NCBI GenBank assembly: GCA_964019165.1
Contig: OZ025270.1
Coordinates: 15,665,159 to 15,729,158, forward strand
Length of the DNA stretch: 64,000 nt
Direction of reading: 5' to 3'
Origin: Mastigias papua
Taxonomy: Eukaryota; Cnidaria; Scyphozoa; Rhizostomeae; Mastigiidae
The first letter of the stretch is position 1; each line of letters opens with the position of its first letter. The notes under the pieces were generated by a model that worked only from the letters and a program-made list of their open reading frames with translations, made no database searches and was not told the origin of the DNA. Below, one piece after another: positions 20,076 to 30,747 of the stretch. Made by a program: the position numbers and the translations under genes.

Positions 20076-21235
20076 AGATACACTCAACCTACTCTTAAAT
20101 TCATGTGACCGAAATTATCCCCTGTTATACAGGATTTTCTCACGATCGATCGCAATGGAGATTCTTATGATCGAACTGTCGTTGACAGCTGCCAGGCCAG
20201 TCACAATGCCCAAAGCCCATCCACAACTTGAGCGAGACTGTGTCTTGTATCTACCAGTTATAGGTGGATCTAGACAGAAGCAACTGGAGAAAGTGCTCCA
20301 GTCAAAAATCCAATCATATGTAGTGTATTGACTGCGAAGGCGCTGTTTTGCGTTTGCTCCAAACTATTATGCACACGCGAAGACATATCCAATCAAATCA
20401 TTGGATTTTACTTCAATTGAAGTAAGTTTGTTCCTAGAATTTCTAGATAGCCAATCAAATCACAGGTTGGTAGGAGCAAAGCCCGTTGTTGTGATTGGTC
20501 TGATATTGTACAATGCAGAGGTTTGAGGGCAAAGCGGAGCAACCTTGGCCTGAGTAACTGTATAGCACTGAGCTCGTGGATGATTTAACTATTCTTACTA
20601 TGGATAGGGAGTTTTGTTCTATTTTCATAGTTTTACTGAGAGTTGCTTTGAGAAGATTTACTTTTCCTCTCACTCCAATTTTTAGAGCTATGTGTTTACA
20701 CTGCACATGTGTGGTCTGAAATGTGAATGGTCTGTGTAAAAGTTTGTATGTATTTGCTTAAGAATTTTACTTTATGCACGACTTTGTGGAAAACTGTTTT
20801 GGTTAGAAAGGTTATCTGCACTGATGACTTGAAGCAAGCAGAATATTGAACGAAAATTGTTACTTTTGTATAGACAAAGTGACTTCATACCAGGCCTTAT
20901 ATTCTGCTGTCCGTTGTTTAACAGGCTTAATTCTGCCTAAAAGTTTCTCTTATTTAGAATGCGTTTCCCACGTATTTGGTTCATTTTTTTATTTACTTGG
21001 CATATGTTTGCATGAGGGTGCAGAAACGTATGTTTGTCGATCAGTCTGAGTTCTTCGTTATCTCCTTCTATTGACTGGTGTGAGGTACTTCGGTGTAGCC
21101 TGTTTGTTGACTTGTAGATATTGCACGTTCTATTTTTATAAGAAACGGCCTTACGAGTGAGGAAGGCCAAAATTTAGAATTTGTTCTACTGAAAGCAAAA
21201 TACCGATTTGGGAATACAAGCGAAAACATCTACTA
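20076..21235. other. no gene recognised
   Basis: AT-rich sequence with short open stretches on both strands (for example 20026-20331 plus, 20846-21049 plus) and no recognisable domain. May include old repeat. Confidence 0.4.
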
Positions 21236-21741
21236 CCTGAAGCTATAACAGGACCGTACTGCGCCGGAAGCAATTTGCCAACCACATCTGTGACATGGAC
21301 ACCCTATGATAATCCATCGATTACCCTATGACCTCGTTACCATATATATCAAGCTGCCAAAGAGGAATTCCTCTAATGGGCAGAAGGGCTTCTCCTACAA
21401 GGGCTCGAAAATGTGGAAGAGCCTACCAACAGAATCGAAGCTAGCACCTAACCTTGCCTCCTTTAAAACGTCTTCGATGCATGATGCATGAATTGTATAT
21501 AGCTTGAAATTATTTTTTTCTTTTTTTTTTACCAATATATTTTTTGTACTTTTATCATTGTATCTTTAATAATTTTGTAAATAATATTTTATATAACGGT
21601 ATATCGCTTTTAGGTAGTAGACATTGTAATTAGGCATCTTTTTTTTTCTTTTCAAATTTATTTTTCAAAACATGTATTGTATTTAAATGGAGGGCCCCTT
21701 GAAAAGCAGCTGTAGCTGAAGGGCAACCCTCCTTAAATATT
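21236..21741 (+). pseudogene. LINE (CR1-like) C-terminus and 3' UTR
   Basis: The plus strand encodes K-L-P-K-R-N-S-S and G-F-S-Y-K-G-S-K-M-W-K-S-L-P (21306-21491), the usual C-terminal F-x-x-x-G-x-K-x-W-N-x-L-P block of CR1/L2-type reverse transcriptases, ending at a TGA. The 3' UTR contains GAGGGCCCCTTGAAAAGCAG ... GCTGAAGGGCAACCCTC near 21691-21732. A close relative of this sequence ends the LINE at 36640-36720. The element is 5'-truncated. Confidence 0.7.
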
Positions 21742-21742
21742 T

Positions 21743-21828
<86 letters not shown>

Positions 21829-21829
21829 C
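21742..21829. repeat. TAA microsatellite
   Basis: About 28 uninterrupted AAT/TAA units between the plus-strand LINE tail and the 3' end of a minus-strand endonuclease-type LINE. Confidence 0.95.
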
Positions 21830-22925
21830 GTTGAAAATGTCTTAAAATACACTGCAGACCTCGCTTGGTAAGGTAGTCTACAGGTGGCTACTTGGATACA
21901 TACAGTACACGAAGTAAAGAACAAATGAAAGAAAAAAAACAATTGTACATTATACATTGATTAATAAAACAGCAGTCCAGGATTGTCCCAATCTTTATTC
22001 CGACGACAGAAAATATAATACGTCGTTCGAATGGCAATAGTGGTGATTTTTCGGGTTATATAGTTTCTGGTGCTGGAGTCATAATTTAGGTCCTTTAGCA
22101 TGTCCAGGAAGCTTAGTGATAGCTGATCGAAAACCCCTAAAGTGCTGACAGATAAGTTGACATACTTTACTTCAGTGAAAAGATGTTCCTGTTGCTTGAT
22201 TAAGTCGTGATACTTTGTATGTTTCCTATGAGAATTTTTCCTTATATTTGATTCAAATCCTACCGTTAGTTCCAGAATATAGAGACATTTATTTGGAAGG
22301 ACTAGAAGTAGATCAGGGCGAAGACTGTCACCTGTTATTACACAAGGATTGAGAAAGCCAGGAAGGTCAGCATAGATAATAGAGTCACGAACGGACTGAA
22401 AAGATGACGCTAGGAAGTTAAGGATAGAATCGTGGCGCCAAGTGTATCTGCCCTGCACTAGATAAGTATTGCAACCTGAAACGACATGAAGGAGAGTTTC
22501 AGGAAGTAAGCAGAATGAACAATCGGAAGTTGGTGACATGCCCCATTTAACAAGATTCTTGCGAGTCGAAAGAGAGTTGTTGATGTAGCGACTAGTAAAG
22601 TTAAAGATATTCTTAGGCAAATTTCGTTGAGCTAAAGACCAAACAGAGTTTACTTTAGATAAAGAATTGTCAATTATATTAGAAAAGAAGGAACCTTGAG
22701 AAATCAGGTGAGTTTTGAGTCGGTCCTCATGCTCATCATGAATGGCTTTTATGACCTCCTTAGTGTTCCTATACATATCATATTGAATATTAGTGTGGCT
22801 TGATGTAAATTTCCAGAGTGCCTTTATATCTTCATTTTGAGAGTTTTTAAGAACATTACGTAGGACGGTCTGACATTGAGCAAATTTAGTGGAAGGAAAT
22901 AGGATATTTAGACCGAATTTATTTT
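21830..22925 (-). mobile_element. 5'-truncated non-LTR retrotransposon with restriction-like endonuclease (copy A)
   Basis: The minus-strand frame is open from the A-tract junction at about 22920 to a stop at 21961. It encodes the C-terminal part of a polyprotein: C-S-F-C-L-L-P-E-T-L-L-H-V-V-S-G-C (zinc knuckle C-x2-C-x7-H-x4-C), R-H-D-S-I-L, then R-P-D-L-L-L followed by L-E-L-T-V-G-F-E. That order (knuckle, RHN-like motif, PD...E) is the restriction-like endonuclease of R2/R4/NeSL-type non-LTR elements. The enzyme nicks target DNA to prime reverse transcription. The reverse transcriptase part is missing (5' truncation). The 3' UTR (21960-21830) ends at a TAA microsatellite. Confidence 0.85.
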
Positions 22926-25900
22926 TTTTTTTTTTAAACTTTCATATGTATATATCTGTTACTTACAATAATACACCTCGCATATAATTGGTAGTGTACC
23001 ATTGGCTAGTTTGTACTAAGCACATGAAAAATAATAACAATAATAATTGACATGTAACATAACTCAAAGGTATAATAGCAGGAAGTGAATGTTCAGAAGG
23101 TCAGGAGTTCAGGGTTGTTCCATGATTTATTTCTTTGGCAGAAGATGTAATACGTTGACCTAATGGCAATATTAATTGTTTTCATAATAATTCTTCGCTG
23201 TGTAACTTTGTCAAAACTCAGATCTTGGAGTAGAGAAAGAAAGGAATCACAGGAGGCGCCCATAACGCCGAGAGCACCCATGGAGACATTGATAAAAATG
23301 ACTTTATTATAGGAAGAGGACAGGTCTTGAAGTAGTGGAGTATACTTATTGGCTTTCCTTACGCTATTAGCCTGAATATTTGTCTCGAAACCCAGTGTGA
23401 GTTCAAGAATGTAGAGCACTTTCTTGCCTGTGAGCAAAAGAAGATCAGGACGAAGGGAGTCGCCAGTTATCAAAGATGGGGACATAAAAGAGGGCAAATC
23501 GGCATATACTGAGATTTGGTTTAGAGATGAAAATGTATTAGCAAGGAAAAGAAGGACAGAGTTGTGGCGCCAAGTATATCTGCCATTCTCGAGGTAGCAA
23601 TTACAACTTGATACCACGTGCTGCAGAGTTTCTGATTGAAGGCAGAATGAACATGCTGATGACTGAGAAATGGACCATTTGCAAAGATTTTTCCGAGTAG
23701 GCAAAGTGTTGTTGAGATATTTTATAGAAAAATTAAAGATATTTCTCGGCATGTTTTGTTGAACAATTGACCAAATGCTTGCTGTTCTTTGACATGAATA
23801 TTTCAGAATAGAGGAGATAACCAAGCCTTGAGAAAGGAGTGTATTTTTTATGCGATCTTCATGCTCGTGCTGTACAGCCTTCAAAACTTGTTTAGTATTC
23901 TGGAACTGGTCATACTGAAGATTAGTGCCATAGCTTGTATCCGCCCAAAGTGATTTGATGTCGGGATTTGGTGAGGACTTCAAGGCATTTCGTATAATAG
24001 TTTGGCACTCAATAAACTTTGCTGAAGGGAGGATAAGATTTATGCCGTATCTAGATGTACTTAAGATTAAAGAGCTGAAAGTTGAGCATATAGGTAATTC
24101 TAGCCACTGCCTTACAAACCTAGAAACTACGCTGTCTAAATTTTCGACCACCCATGTCTTGCTAAGATCCGCAATGGTCAAGTGCCAAGAAAGTTTCGAT
24201 AACACAAAACGATGGTAAAGAAGAAGTTTATTTTTTGGGTGGCAGGGTAGGCAATCAATTTTGAGCATCAGATCCTTGATAGTGTCTAGAAGAATCGACA
24301 TATGATCACTATTATCCATATGGAAATTGAAGTATCTACCAAGATATTTAAAGGGCATGTTTTTGCCAACAGTTGGAACCAAAGAACTATTTAGAATCAG
24401 CTTGGGAAAGTACTGAATTGAAGAGGTGGCTGCTTTCTTTATCCCAAATGTGAGGCATTTATCAACCCTAATAATCATACCTGCCCAGTTGCACCACCGG
24501 GTGAAATGGTTTAGCAGAATTTGATTCTCGTTTTCTAGTCCAGTAATCACAGCAGCATCGTCGGCAAATTGAAACCAATGTATAGGGTAGAGCGAGTTTA
24601 AGCTAAAGCCGAATTGTTGGAATTTCTGTGCTGCGATATAGCGAATAAATGTATTGAAGCAAAGGTTAAAGGTGAGAGGGCTTAAGGAATCACCCTGTAG
24701 AACGCCACGACCAACCTTAATAAAAGGAGTTGTGAAATGCTGGGAGATAATGGAAGTGTAGAAATCTGAATAAAGACTATTGATGAGCCCTTGTATTTGA
24801 TCAGGAATGTGATGATATTTCAATACTGCTGGAATGAGATTATGGTGGACTTCCCCAAAAGCGTTTTTAAGATCAAGTAATGTGATAACTACAGAGCGCT
24901 GTTTTATCCTAGCTTTGTTGATTATCTGCGACATTTGAGCTGTGTGTTCGTACGTACCTGACAATTTAGGCATGAAACCCTTTTGAATGCGATGTTCAAT
25001 GTATCCATTGGCTGATAGAAATGCAAACATGGAATCTCTCAAGCATGATGTGAATATTTTCAGCGGAGTGCTTTCCAGAGTAATGGGCCTAAAGTTAGCA
25101 GGGTCAGATTGGTCACCTTTTTTATGGATAAGCACTGTGCAAGCCTTCTTCCATTCGTTGGGGATTTCCCCAGACTGCCAGACAGTGCGAAAGACTTCCG
25201 TCAAGTATGATCTGAGGTATGGACACCGTTTGAAAGGAATAATTGAAAGTTGATCGAGAGGGCAAGGAGAACCAGATGCTTTGATTCGTCGAACCACTTT
25301 CGTAATTTGCTTATATGAAGGTGGAGAGAGATCAAATGGAGAAGTTGGAAGGGGAAGAGATGGAATCCAATCTGGAATTTGAAAATTCTTTGTGGTATTG
25401 AGAGAGCTAAAGAATTTAGAAAAGAAATCAGTGCACGTTGAAACGTCGAAAGAAGGTAATTTTACGGCACTCTTTTTAAAAATGTTTTTTACATAACCCC
25501 AGAAGTTCACTCTAATCTTTTCATCGTCATTCCTATCACTATTTGCTGGTCTTGATTTGTTTAGCCTGTTCCTCAGAAGGTGCGAGACATACCGAATCTC
25601 AGCAATATCAGCTCCGCTGTTTTTTAGTTGTTTAAGACAAGACTTAAGTTTGTAGTTTGAGTAGCCATTATATTTAATATCCAAATCAGCGTTTTTAGTA
25701 GAATTTACCTCTCCAAACTCTTGCTCGAAATAACTGTAGATAACGTTATTCATGTTGCTAATAATAGTAGGGAGATTGTATGTTGTGATTTCAGCTATTG
25801 GCAATGCAGCTGTAAAGTAGTCGTTAGCAAGCTTCCACTGGTCAAAAGATTTTGGCAGTTTAACTCCAGCTTTAATCAAAACAATGTCATCTATAACTGT

Positions 25901-25977
25901 ATTTCGCTCTGGCTCAACAGCAACTGGTTCGATGTAACGCTGGATCTCAAACGTTTCTCCAGCTAGGCCCTTAATGA
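22926..25977 (-). mobile_element. non-LTR retrotransposon with RT and restriction-like endonuclease (copy B)
   Basis: The longest copy of this family in the window. Its ORF (next entry) runs to 23093, followed by a 3' UTR of about 160 bp and an A-tract at about 22921-22936 that joins directly to copy A. The 5' border is the microsatellite at 25978-26010. Copies C, B and A thus lie head to tail on the minus strand with almost nothing between them. Confidence 0.88.
23093..25977 (-). CDS. reverse transcriptase / restriction-like endonuclease polyprotein
   Basis: About 960 codons without a stop. The reverse transcriptase begins near residue 290: K-K-A-C-T-V-L-I-H-K-K-G-D, then N-F-R-P-I-T-L, L-D-L-K-N-A-F-G, G-R-G-V-L-Q-G-D-S-L-S-P and the catalytic F-A-D-D-A-A-V near 490. 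The C-terminal part has C-S-F-C-L-Q-S-E-T-L-Q-H-V-V-S-S-C (about 785), R-H-N-S-V-L, R-P-D-L-L-L and L-E-L-T-L-G-F-E (about 860-880), an R2-like endonuclease. It would make cDNA by target-primed reverse transcription in the nucleus. A formal Met start (26029) lies beyond the microsatellite and gives an artificial Lys/Ile run, so I take the real element as 5'-truncated, lacking the usual N-terminal zinc finger/Myb DNA-binding part. All catalytic motifs look intact. Confidence 0.85.
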
Positions 25978-25978
25978 C

Positions 25979-26011
<33 letters not shown>

Positions 26012-26022
26012 TTTTTTTTTTT
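25978..26022. repeat. TAA microsatellite plus T tract between LINE copies B and C
   Basis: About eleven AAT units then twelve T. On the minus strand copy C ends in an A tract, passes into ATT repeats and then copy B begins. This marks the 5' truncation point of copy B. Confidence 0.85.
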
Positions 26023-26280
26023 TAAACATTGTTCATTTTGATACTAATAACTAATCTACAATAATACACCTCACTAAAACTAGGCAGTGTAATATTGGCT
26101 GCTTCACATTGGATTAGAAACAAAAAAAAAAAAAAAAAAAAAAAAACAAGCAATAAACTAAAAATTATGAACGATATAAATTTAGTTAAAATGTTCACTC
26201 AGAAGTCCATCAAATCTGGGTCAGTCCAATCTTTGTTTCGGCGGCAAAATATATAATAGGTGGACCAGCTGCATGATATA
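26023..26280 (-). mobile_element. endonuclease-type LINE 3' fragment (copy C)
   Basis: Only the last residues remain on the minus strand, S-T-Y-Y-I-F-C-R-R-N-K-D-W, up to a TGA at about 26204, then a 3' UTR related to that of copy B (shared AATAATACACCTC block on the plus strand). An A23-24 tract lies at about 26123-26146. The 5' end is cut at a palindrome (26265-26332). Confidence 0.8.
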
Positions 26281-26332
26281 TTATTATTATTATAATAATA
26301 ATAATAATAATAATAATATATCATGCAGCTGG
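26265..26332. repeat. palindrome with TAA core
   Basis: CCAGCTGCATGATATA is followed by ATT/AAT units and then TATATCATGCAGCTGG, so the whole 68 bases fold back on themselves. The right half belongs to no LINE sequence and repeats the first bases of copy C in inverse orientation, which suggests a 5' inversion at insertion. Confidence 0.8.
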
Positions 26333-26337
26333 TTGTA

Positions 26338-27110
26338 ATGTGAGGGGTCATTCATCTAGTACGCACGCGCGAAGGGGGGAGGGGGTCAAGCAAATGCGTA
26401 CGAATGCGTACAAGGAGGGAGGGGGGTTGACACATGAAATGCGTACGCAAAGCAAAAAAGTATATCAGCTTTTTGCATACATCCTGCTGCAATATTTTCA
26501 TTTGCAAAGGACCCTTCACAGACATTTAACAATGTAGTACAAATTCAGTTGAGATTACTTCTAGTACAGCGGTGTCAAACATACGGCCCGCAGGTCGAAT
26601 CCGTCTATGTGGTCCCCTAGGAATTTTGAATAAACTGAAACCTAGCTATATTTTCCCATTGTAATAGCGGGATTTACTAGTGGCATTTACAAGGCTGAAT
26701 ACCCAGTTTTTCACCGTTGTCTAGCGTGCCAGATAGGAAACATGTGATGAGTTATGTATATTTGAAAGCCCCTGTTACCTAGCCCTCTCGGGTTCCGTCA
26801 ACCTACCTGGCCATTGTGGCGCCATATTGTGCCCTATGTGGCCTTTGGACCAAATGAATTTGACACTCCCTGTTCTAGTATAATGCTGTTTTGTTTGAGC
26901 AATATTATAGATTTTTCATGAAATACATTTGAAGTGATCATTGCAATGTCTCGTGAATGCCTAAAAAGTCTTTCTCCGTGGGTTTGGATGTCTAGAAAGC
27001 TTCTTTTAGAGATGGGCGGGGGGTCAAACAACCAAGAGTATGTACGCAAAAGGGGGGGTGAATATCAAGCGTACGTGTGCGTACGAAGGGGAGGGGGGTC
27101 AGATTTTAGC
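26338..27110. repeat. G-rich GTACGC repeats flanking a hAT MITE
   Basis: Two G-rich blocks (26338-26455 and 27010-27105) share GTACGC/GCGTACG and GGGGGGTCA motifs on the same strand, on either side of the hAT MITE. The outer GGGGTCATTCATCTAGTACG resembles the GGGGCCATTCACATATTACG end of the MITE at 50836, so these may be an older relative that was interrupted by the hAT MITE. Confidence 0.5.
26567..26872. mobile_element. hAT-type MITE
   Basis: 306 bp. It begins CAGCGGTGTCAAACATACGG and ends ATTTGACACTCCCTG, imperfect terminal inverted repeats of the hAT type (CAGNGGTGTCAAA). It is flanked by a perfect 8-bp target duplication TTCTAGTA (26559-26566 and 26873-26880), the length made by hAT transposases. 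No coding capacity. Confidence 0.9.
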
Positions 27111-27119
27111 CAATTTCGT

Positions 27120-27597
27120 ATCGCAGGCGGCCGCAGGCAAAGCGTCCCCATATAAGATTTCGTTGCCTGCGGTACCGTACCTGCCCGGAAAAGTAGAACT
27201 TATCCAACTTTCTTCCGGCAGTTACGGCACTTCAAACTGCTTGCTTGCGGCACCGTAAGAATACATTCCCATAGAAAAATATCTGCCTGCGGTACCGGGA
27301 GCGTGGCAGATTGTAGATGGCAGAAGGCTATTGCAGGCAGCCTTTCGGCAGTTATGGCTAGATTGGAACCAGCTTTGATAACGGGGAGAATGTTGAATTT
27401 GTTCAACCTTCTCCCAGCAGTTATGGCAACCAATGGCAGCTATTGGTAGCTTAACGGCAGCTTAATGGCACATCAAAGAGCTGCCGGCGGTACCATATGA
27501 AAGCGTTTCCATTAATACTTAAATGCCTGGGATGTCGGGAGCGTGGCAGATGGCAGATAGCAGAAGGCAATCGCAGGCGGTAGCCGATTACGTTCAA
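27120..27597. repeat. degenerate GC-rich tandem repeat with GGTACC and GGCAGTTATGGC motifs
   Basis: At least three diverged units of roughly 110-220 bp share CCCATATAAGA/CCCATAGAAAA lead-ins, TGCCTGCGGTACCG, GGGAGCGTGGCAGAT and CGGCAGTTAYGGC. This block is clearly richer in G+C than its surroundings. No gene. Confidence 0.6.
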
Positions 27598-28109
27598 ATC
27601 TGGGAAATGAGAAATTTAATTGAGATTTCTGTGTTATGATTTGAACCTATTCCATTTATACAGATCAAAGGGATAAGTTCACAGTACACATTCTATGACT
27701 AGCCATAAGGCATCATAAAGTAGCAATACTGAAGCTAAACTCCGCCCCCTCCCACCTTTTCAGATACATGGTGTAAAGCATTAAAAATATAGATATTAGC
27801 TACTATCTGATGAGATTGAAGTTTTATATCTCGCTCTCTTTCTGAATATTGCGAACTACTAAAGAAGAATCTCATCTCCAAAGCTTCAGATGGTGCTTTA
27901 TTTGTAAAATGTTGGACGATGCGAGAGTCTTGATGATTGTAGAGTGTACTATGGGTTTTTGTCTTATTTCAGCAATTTACATATCATGGGGCAGCAGTAA
28001 ATCATAATATAACCAAATTTTAGCACCCTAACCGATGTCGTTGCAGTTCTATCTGAGAGCACATTCCTTCTCAAAGCGATAACTTACATGGATACCTATA
28101 CTGTTTTAT
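27598..28109. other. no gene recognised
   Basis: AT-rich sequence downstream of the GPCR gene. Nothing supportable. Confidence 0.4.
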
Positions 28110-28110
28110 T
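28105..28110 (-). terminator. candidate polyadenylation signal of the GPCR gene
   Basis: AATAAA on the minus strand, about 355 bp past the GPCR stop codon. The duplicated 3' flank shared with the pseudogene begins at about this point. Confidence 0.4.
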
Positions 28111-28464
28111 AGAGCACTTCTGACGATGTGGTCTCAAAGCTTTTTTCTCATTCTGAAGTCTTTGCTTCACTCATTTTCAGACCATTCTGTGATCCGTTGC
28201 AAGAGATCTTAATAGTTATTATTAACCTGTACTGACAGAGAAGCTGATTTTGTGGCTTGCAGAATTTTTTGGGAATCGTATAACTAACCCAGAAACTAAG
28301 CAACAGGACCACCTTTAGGCGACCTTTCGTTGCTTTTCCAGGTGGGTTTGTATTGTAGTCAACCCTTTTCCGTGTGTAACCCAGAAATATCCTTTGTCAT
28401 GACATAATATTACAGAATCTATCGCAATAGAGTTTCTTATAATGACGGTGTATTCCATATTCGT
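28110..28464 (-). repeat. GPCR 3' flank, duplicated at 30395-30745
   Basis: The 3' UTR side of the intact receptor matches 30395-30745 at high identity over about 340 bp (shared GAAGTCTTTGCTTCACTCAT and GAATCGTATAACTAACCCAG blocks). The whole gene with its 3' flank was therefore duplicated in tandem. Confidence 0.85.
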
Positions 28465-29436
28465 TTAGTTTGATTGTTTCCATAAGTTGTCTTGTAGCAT
28501 AGTGCTGAAGCACTGTTTCAGTCTCTTCAAGTCTCGAAATATGATTTTTCTTGTATCAGCTATTCCAAACCCATAGATGAATTGGTTGAAAAAGCTGTTA
28601 GAGATAGACAATCCAATAGAGATCACCCTGCCCTTAGGTGAAATAGTGTTGCCAGCCAGCCGCTCATATAGGAATACAACTGCAAGAGGATATGTGCATA
28701 TAACGAATGCAAATGAGACAATACCTGTTATGAATGCTGCTTTCAGCTCCTTCTTCACATAATGAAAACGTTCCAAATCTTCTCCAAATGTTGTAACTGG
28801 AGGCTCTTGGTTGATCTTTTCCCTACTGAATAGGAACAGCCGTGTTTGGATGATGACAACTGGAATTGATGACCCAAGAATAGCTACAGAAACGGTATAT
28901 TGAATTTCGCTTGGTATGTTGACAATTGATTCGGCATCGTATCTCATTGTGGTTATAGCTACCGAGCCAGCAATAATGCCCAATGCCCATACAAAAATTG
29001 AACCAAAGCGGAGTCTTGTTTCTGTCAGTATTTCATGGATGTGAAAGCTGTGTACACATGATATGTACCTCTCCATAGACATAGCTGCTATTGACAAGCA
29101 CGAAATTGTAGTTGTTGAAGAAAAAATGAATAGTCCAAAGACTCGTGATACCTTGCAACCAATCGATTGCGCAGCTAAAGTTGTGACTTTAGTCACCAAA
29201 CCAATAATGAAAAATCCACTAACTAGAATTGCATCGGATAAAGTCAAGGAAAACAAAATTGTATGACGCGGGAGGCTAAACCGGACGTCCCTTGCAATGA
29301 TCTTAATGAGGTGTAGCTGCAATGGCAGAGTAAAAATTGCGAGAACTATTGGAATTGTTGCCGCACTTGTGTTGATACAGTCATAAGTAACTGTGCTGTT
29401 AGTGCTAGCCATCGCCCTCAGTGCTCGGATGATCAC
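28465..29436 (-). CDS. single-exon class A (rhodopsin-family) GPCR, orphan
   Basis: 323 codons, no introns. Seven hydrophobic segments are visible: about 27-50, 57-83, 93-117, 141-163, 178-203, 235-262 and 270-293. The N-terminus has N-S-T and N-T-S glycosylation sites. A Cys at about 92 (S-I-G-C) sits at the top of TM3. The DRY box is E-R-Y (M-E-R-Y-I-S), TM6 has C-T-Y-P in place of CWxP, and TM7 has N-Q-F-I-Y in place of NPxxY, followed by a short basic helix 8 (R-D-L-K-R-L-K). Plasma membrane receptor signalling through G proteins; ligand unknown. A start at Met9 (M-A-S-T-N-S-T) is more likely than Met1, because the pseudogene copy aligns from that Met. Intronless, locally duplicated receptors of this type are common in cnidarians. 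Confidence 0.88.
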   Translation of the reverse strand: MIIRALRAMASTNSTVTYDCINTSAATIPIVLAIFTLPLQLHLIKIIARDVRFSLPRHTILFSLTLSDAILVSGFFIIGLVTKVTTLAAQSIGCKVSRVFGLFIFSSTTTISCLSIAAMSMERYISCVHSFHIHEILTETRLRFGSIFVWALGIIAGSVAITTMRYDAESIVNIPSEIQYTVSVAILGSSIPVVIIQTRLFLFSREKINQEPPVTTFGEDLERFHYVKKELKAAFITGIVSFAFVICTYPLAVVFLYERLAGNTISPKGRVISIGLSISNSFFNQFIYGFGIADTRKIIFRDLKRLKQCFSTMLQDNLWKQSN

Positions 29437-29669
29437 TGTTCGTTGTTATTGCTGGCACTCGTCGCTCTCAGTTCTCAGAATGTACTCTTAGTGATTTTCG
29501 TCAATGGATTTAAAAGGAGAAAAGCAGGTGCACTTCTTCGATATCTGGAAGTGACCAATCAGATGTGCGAGATTGAATAAATCAAGGGGGTTGCGCACTG
29601 TGACGTGATCTGGACCAACATCTGATTGCATTTCATTTAGTGTGATTTTAAATTGTGCATTCGAGGTAG
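29437..29669. promoter_or_regulatory. upstream region of the GPCR gene
   Basis: About 230 bp between the start codon and a MITE. No clear promoter motif was recognised. Confidence 0.3.
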
Positions 29670-30085
29670 TTCAGTGAAAAAGTGCTCTTAAGTGCCTAAT
29701 TGCCGTGCGGGGGGGAATAAAGGGGTTGGAAACCTTAGAAGAATTTAATAAGAGGGGGCGGGAATAAGAGGGGGAGGGTGGAATAAATTCTGCGTGATCT
29801 AAAATAACACTGCTATGCGGTTGTCTATGTTCACAAATCAGGTGTCAGTGGCTGTGAAAATGTAAAAAGCACAAAAAACTACTGAGGGACAGAAAGAGTT
29901 GTTCAAAATATCTGCTTCAAACATGTTTATTGAAAACGTTTCGTGCACAAATATTACTAAGCTGGGGAGTTTCTAATAAGAGCGGGTGGGAGAGTTGGAA
30001 GAATTTTCCAAAAATTGATTAGCTGGGGGGACGGCAATTACGCACTTAAGAGTAGGCTGTTTTTCAGTGCACAGTGGTGAAATCT
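29670..30085. mobile_element. MITE with CTCTTAAGTGC ends
   Basis: The left end TCAGTGAAAAAGTG-CTCTTAAGTGCCTAATTGCCGT (29671-29706) matches the reverse complement of the right end (30031-30085) with a few changes. The interior has repeated AATAAGAGGGGG motifs in GA-rich blocks and no gene. It sits just upstream of the GPCR. Confidence 0.65.
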
Positions 30086-30394
30086 TCGCACAACAATAAA
30101 GCTAAAATAACAGTGCTGAGTTTACTAAAATAGAGTACGTTCACTGTTTGACTGTTCTAAACTCGTACGGAAAGCTCGCTTGTTAAGGTGCAAGATGGAA
30201 ATCGCTCAACATCTCGTGCTAATGGGAATGAATGGCATTAGGATCAAAGCCAATGACCTAAGGTGCAGAAAATATGGGACAGGTGTAGGAGAGACGTAAG
30301 GAGCATACTTTGTATGCAAGTGGGATGTTTTTTAAAGGGAGATGAATACGTAGTGAAAAGAAACGTATAGTTTTCTAACTGGAGCATTTCCGAC
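30086..30394. other. no gene recognised
   Basis: Short intergenic stretch between a MITE and the duplicated GPCR 3' flank. Confidence 0.4.
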
Positions 30395-30747
30395 GTTGGT
30401 TATGGTGTGGTTTCGAAGCTTTTTTCTCATACTGAAGTCTTTGCTTCACTCATTTTCAGACCATTCTGCGATCCATTGCAAGAGATCTTAAAAATTATTA
30501 TTAAACTGTAATGATAGAGAAGCTGACTTTCTGGCGTGCAGAATTTTTTGGGAATCGTATAACTAACCCAGAAACTAAGCAATAGGACCACCTTTCGGCG
30601 ACCTTTCGTTGCTTTTCCAGGTGGGTTTATATTGTAGTCAATCCTTTTCCGTGTGTAACCCAGATTATCCTTTGTTATCATATAGTATTACAGAATCTAT
30701 CGCAATAGAGTTTCTTATAATGATAATGTGGTCCATACTCGTTTTGT
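30395..30747 (-). pseudogene. 3' flank of the duplicated GPCR pseudogene
   Basis: Counterpart of 28110-28464. It ends at about 30747, where a LINE insertion begins. The coding part of the same duplicate resumes at about 31634, with roughly 40 bp of the receptor tail missing. Confidence 0.8.

Noticed and set aside
25978..26029. extending the LINE copy B protein to the Met at 26029
   Set aside because: The added residues come from the T tract and TAA microsatellite, not from the element.
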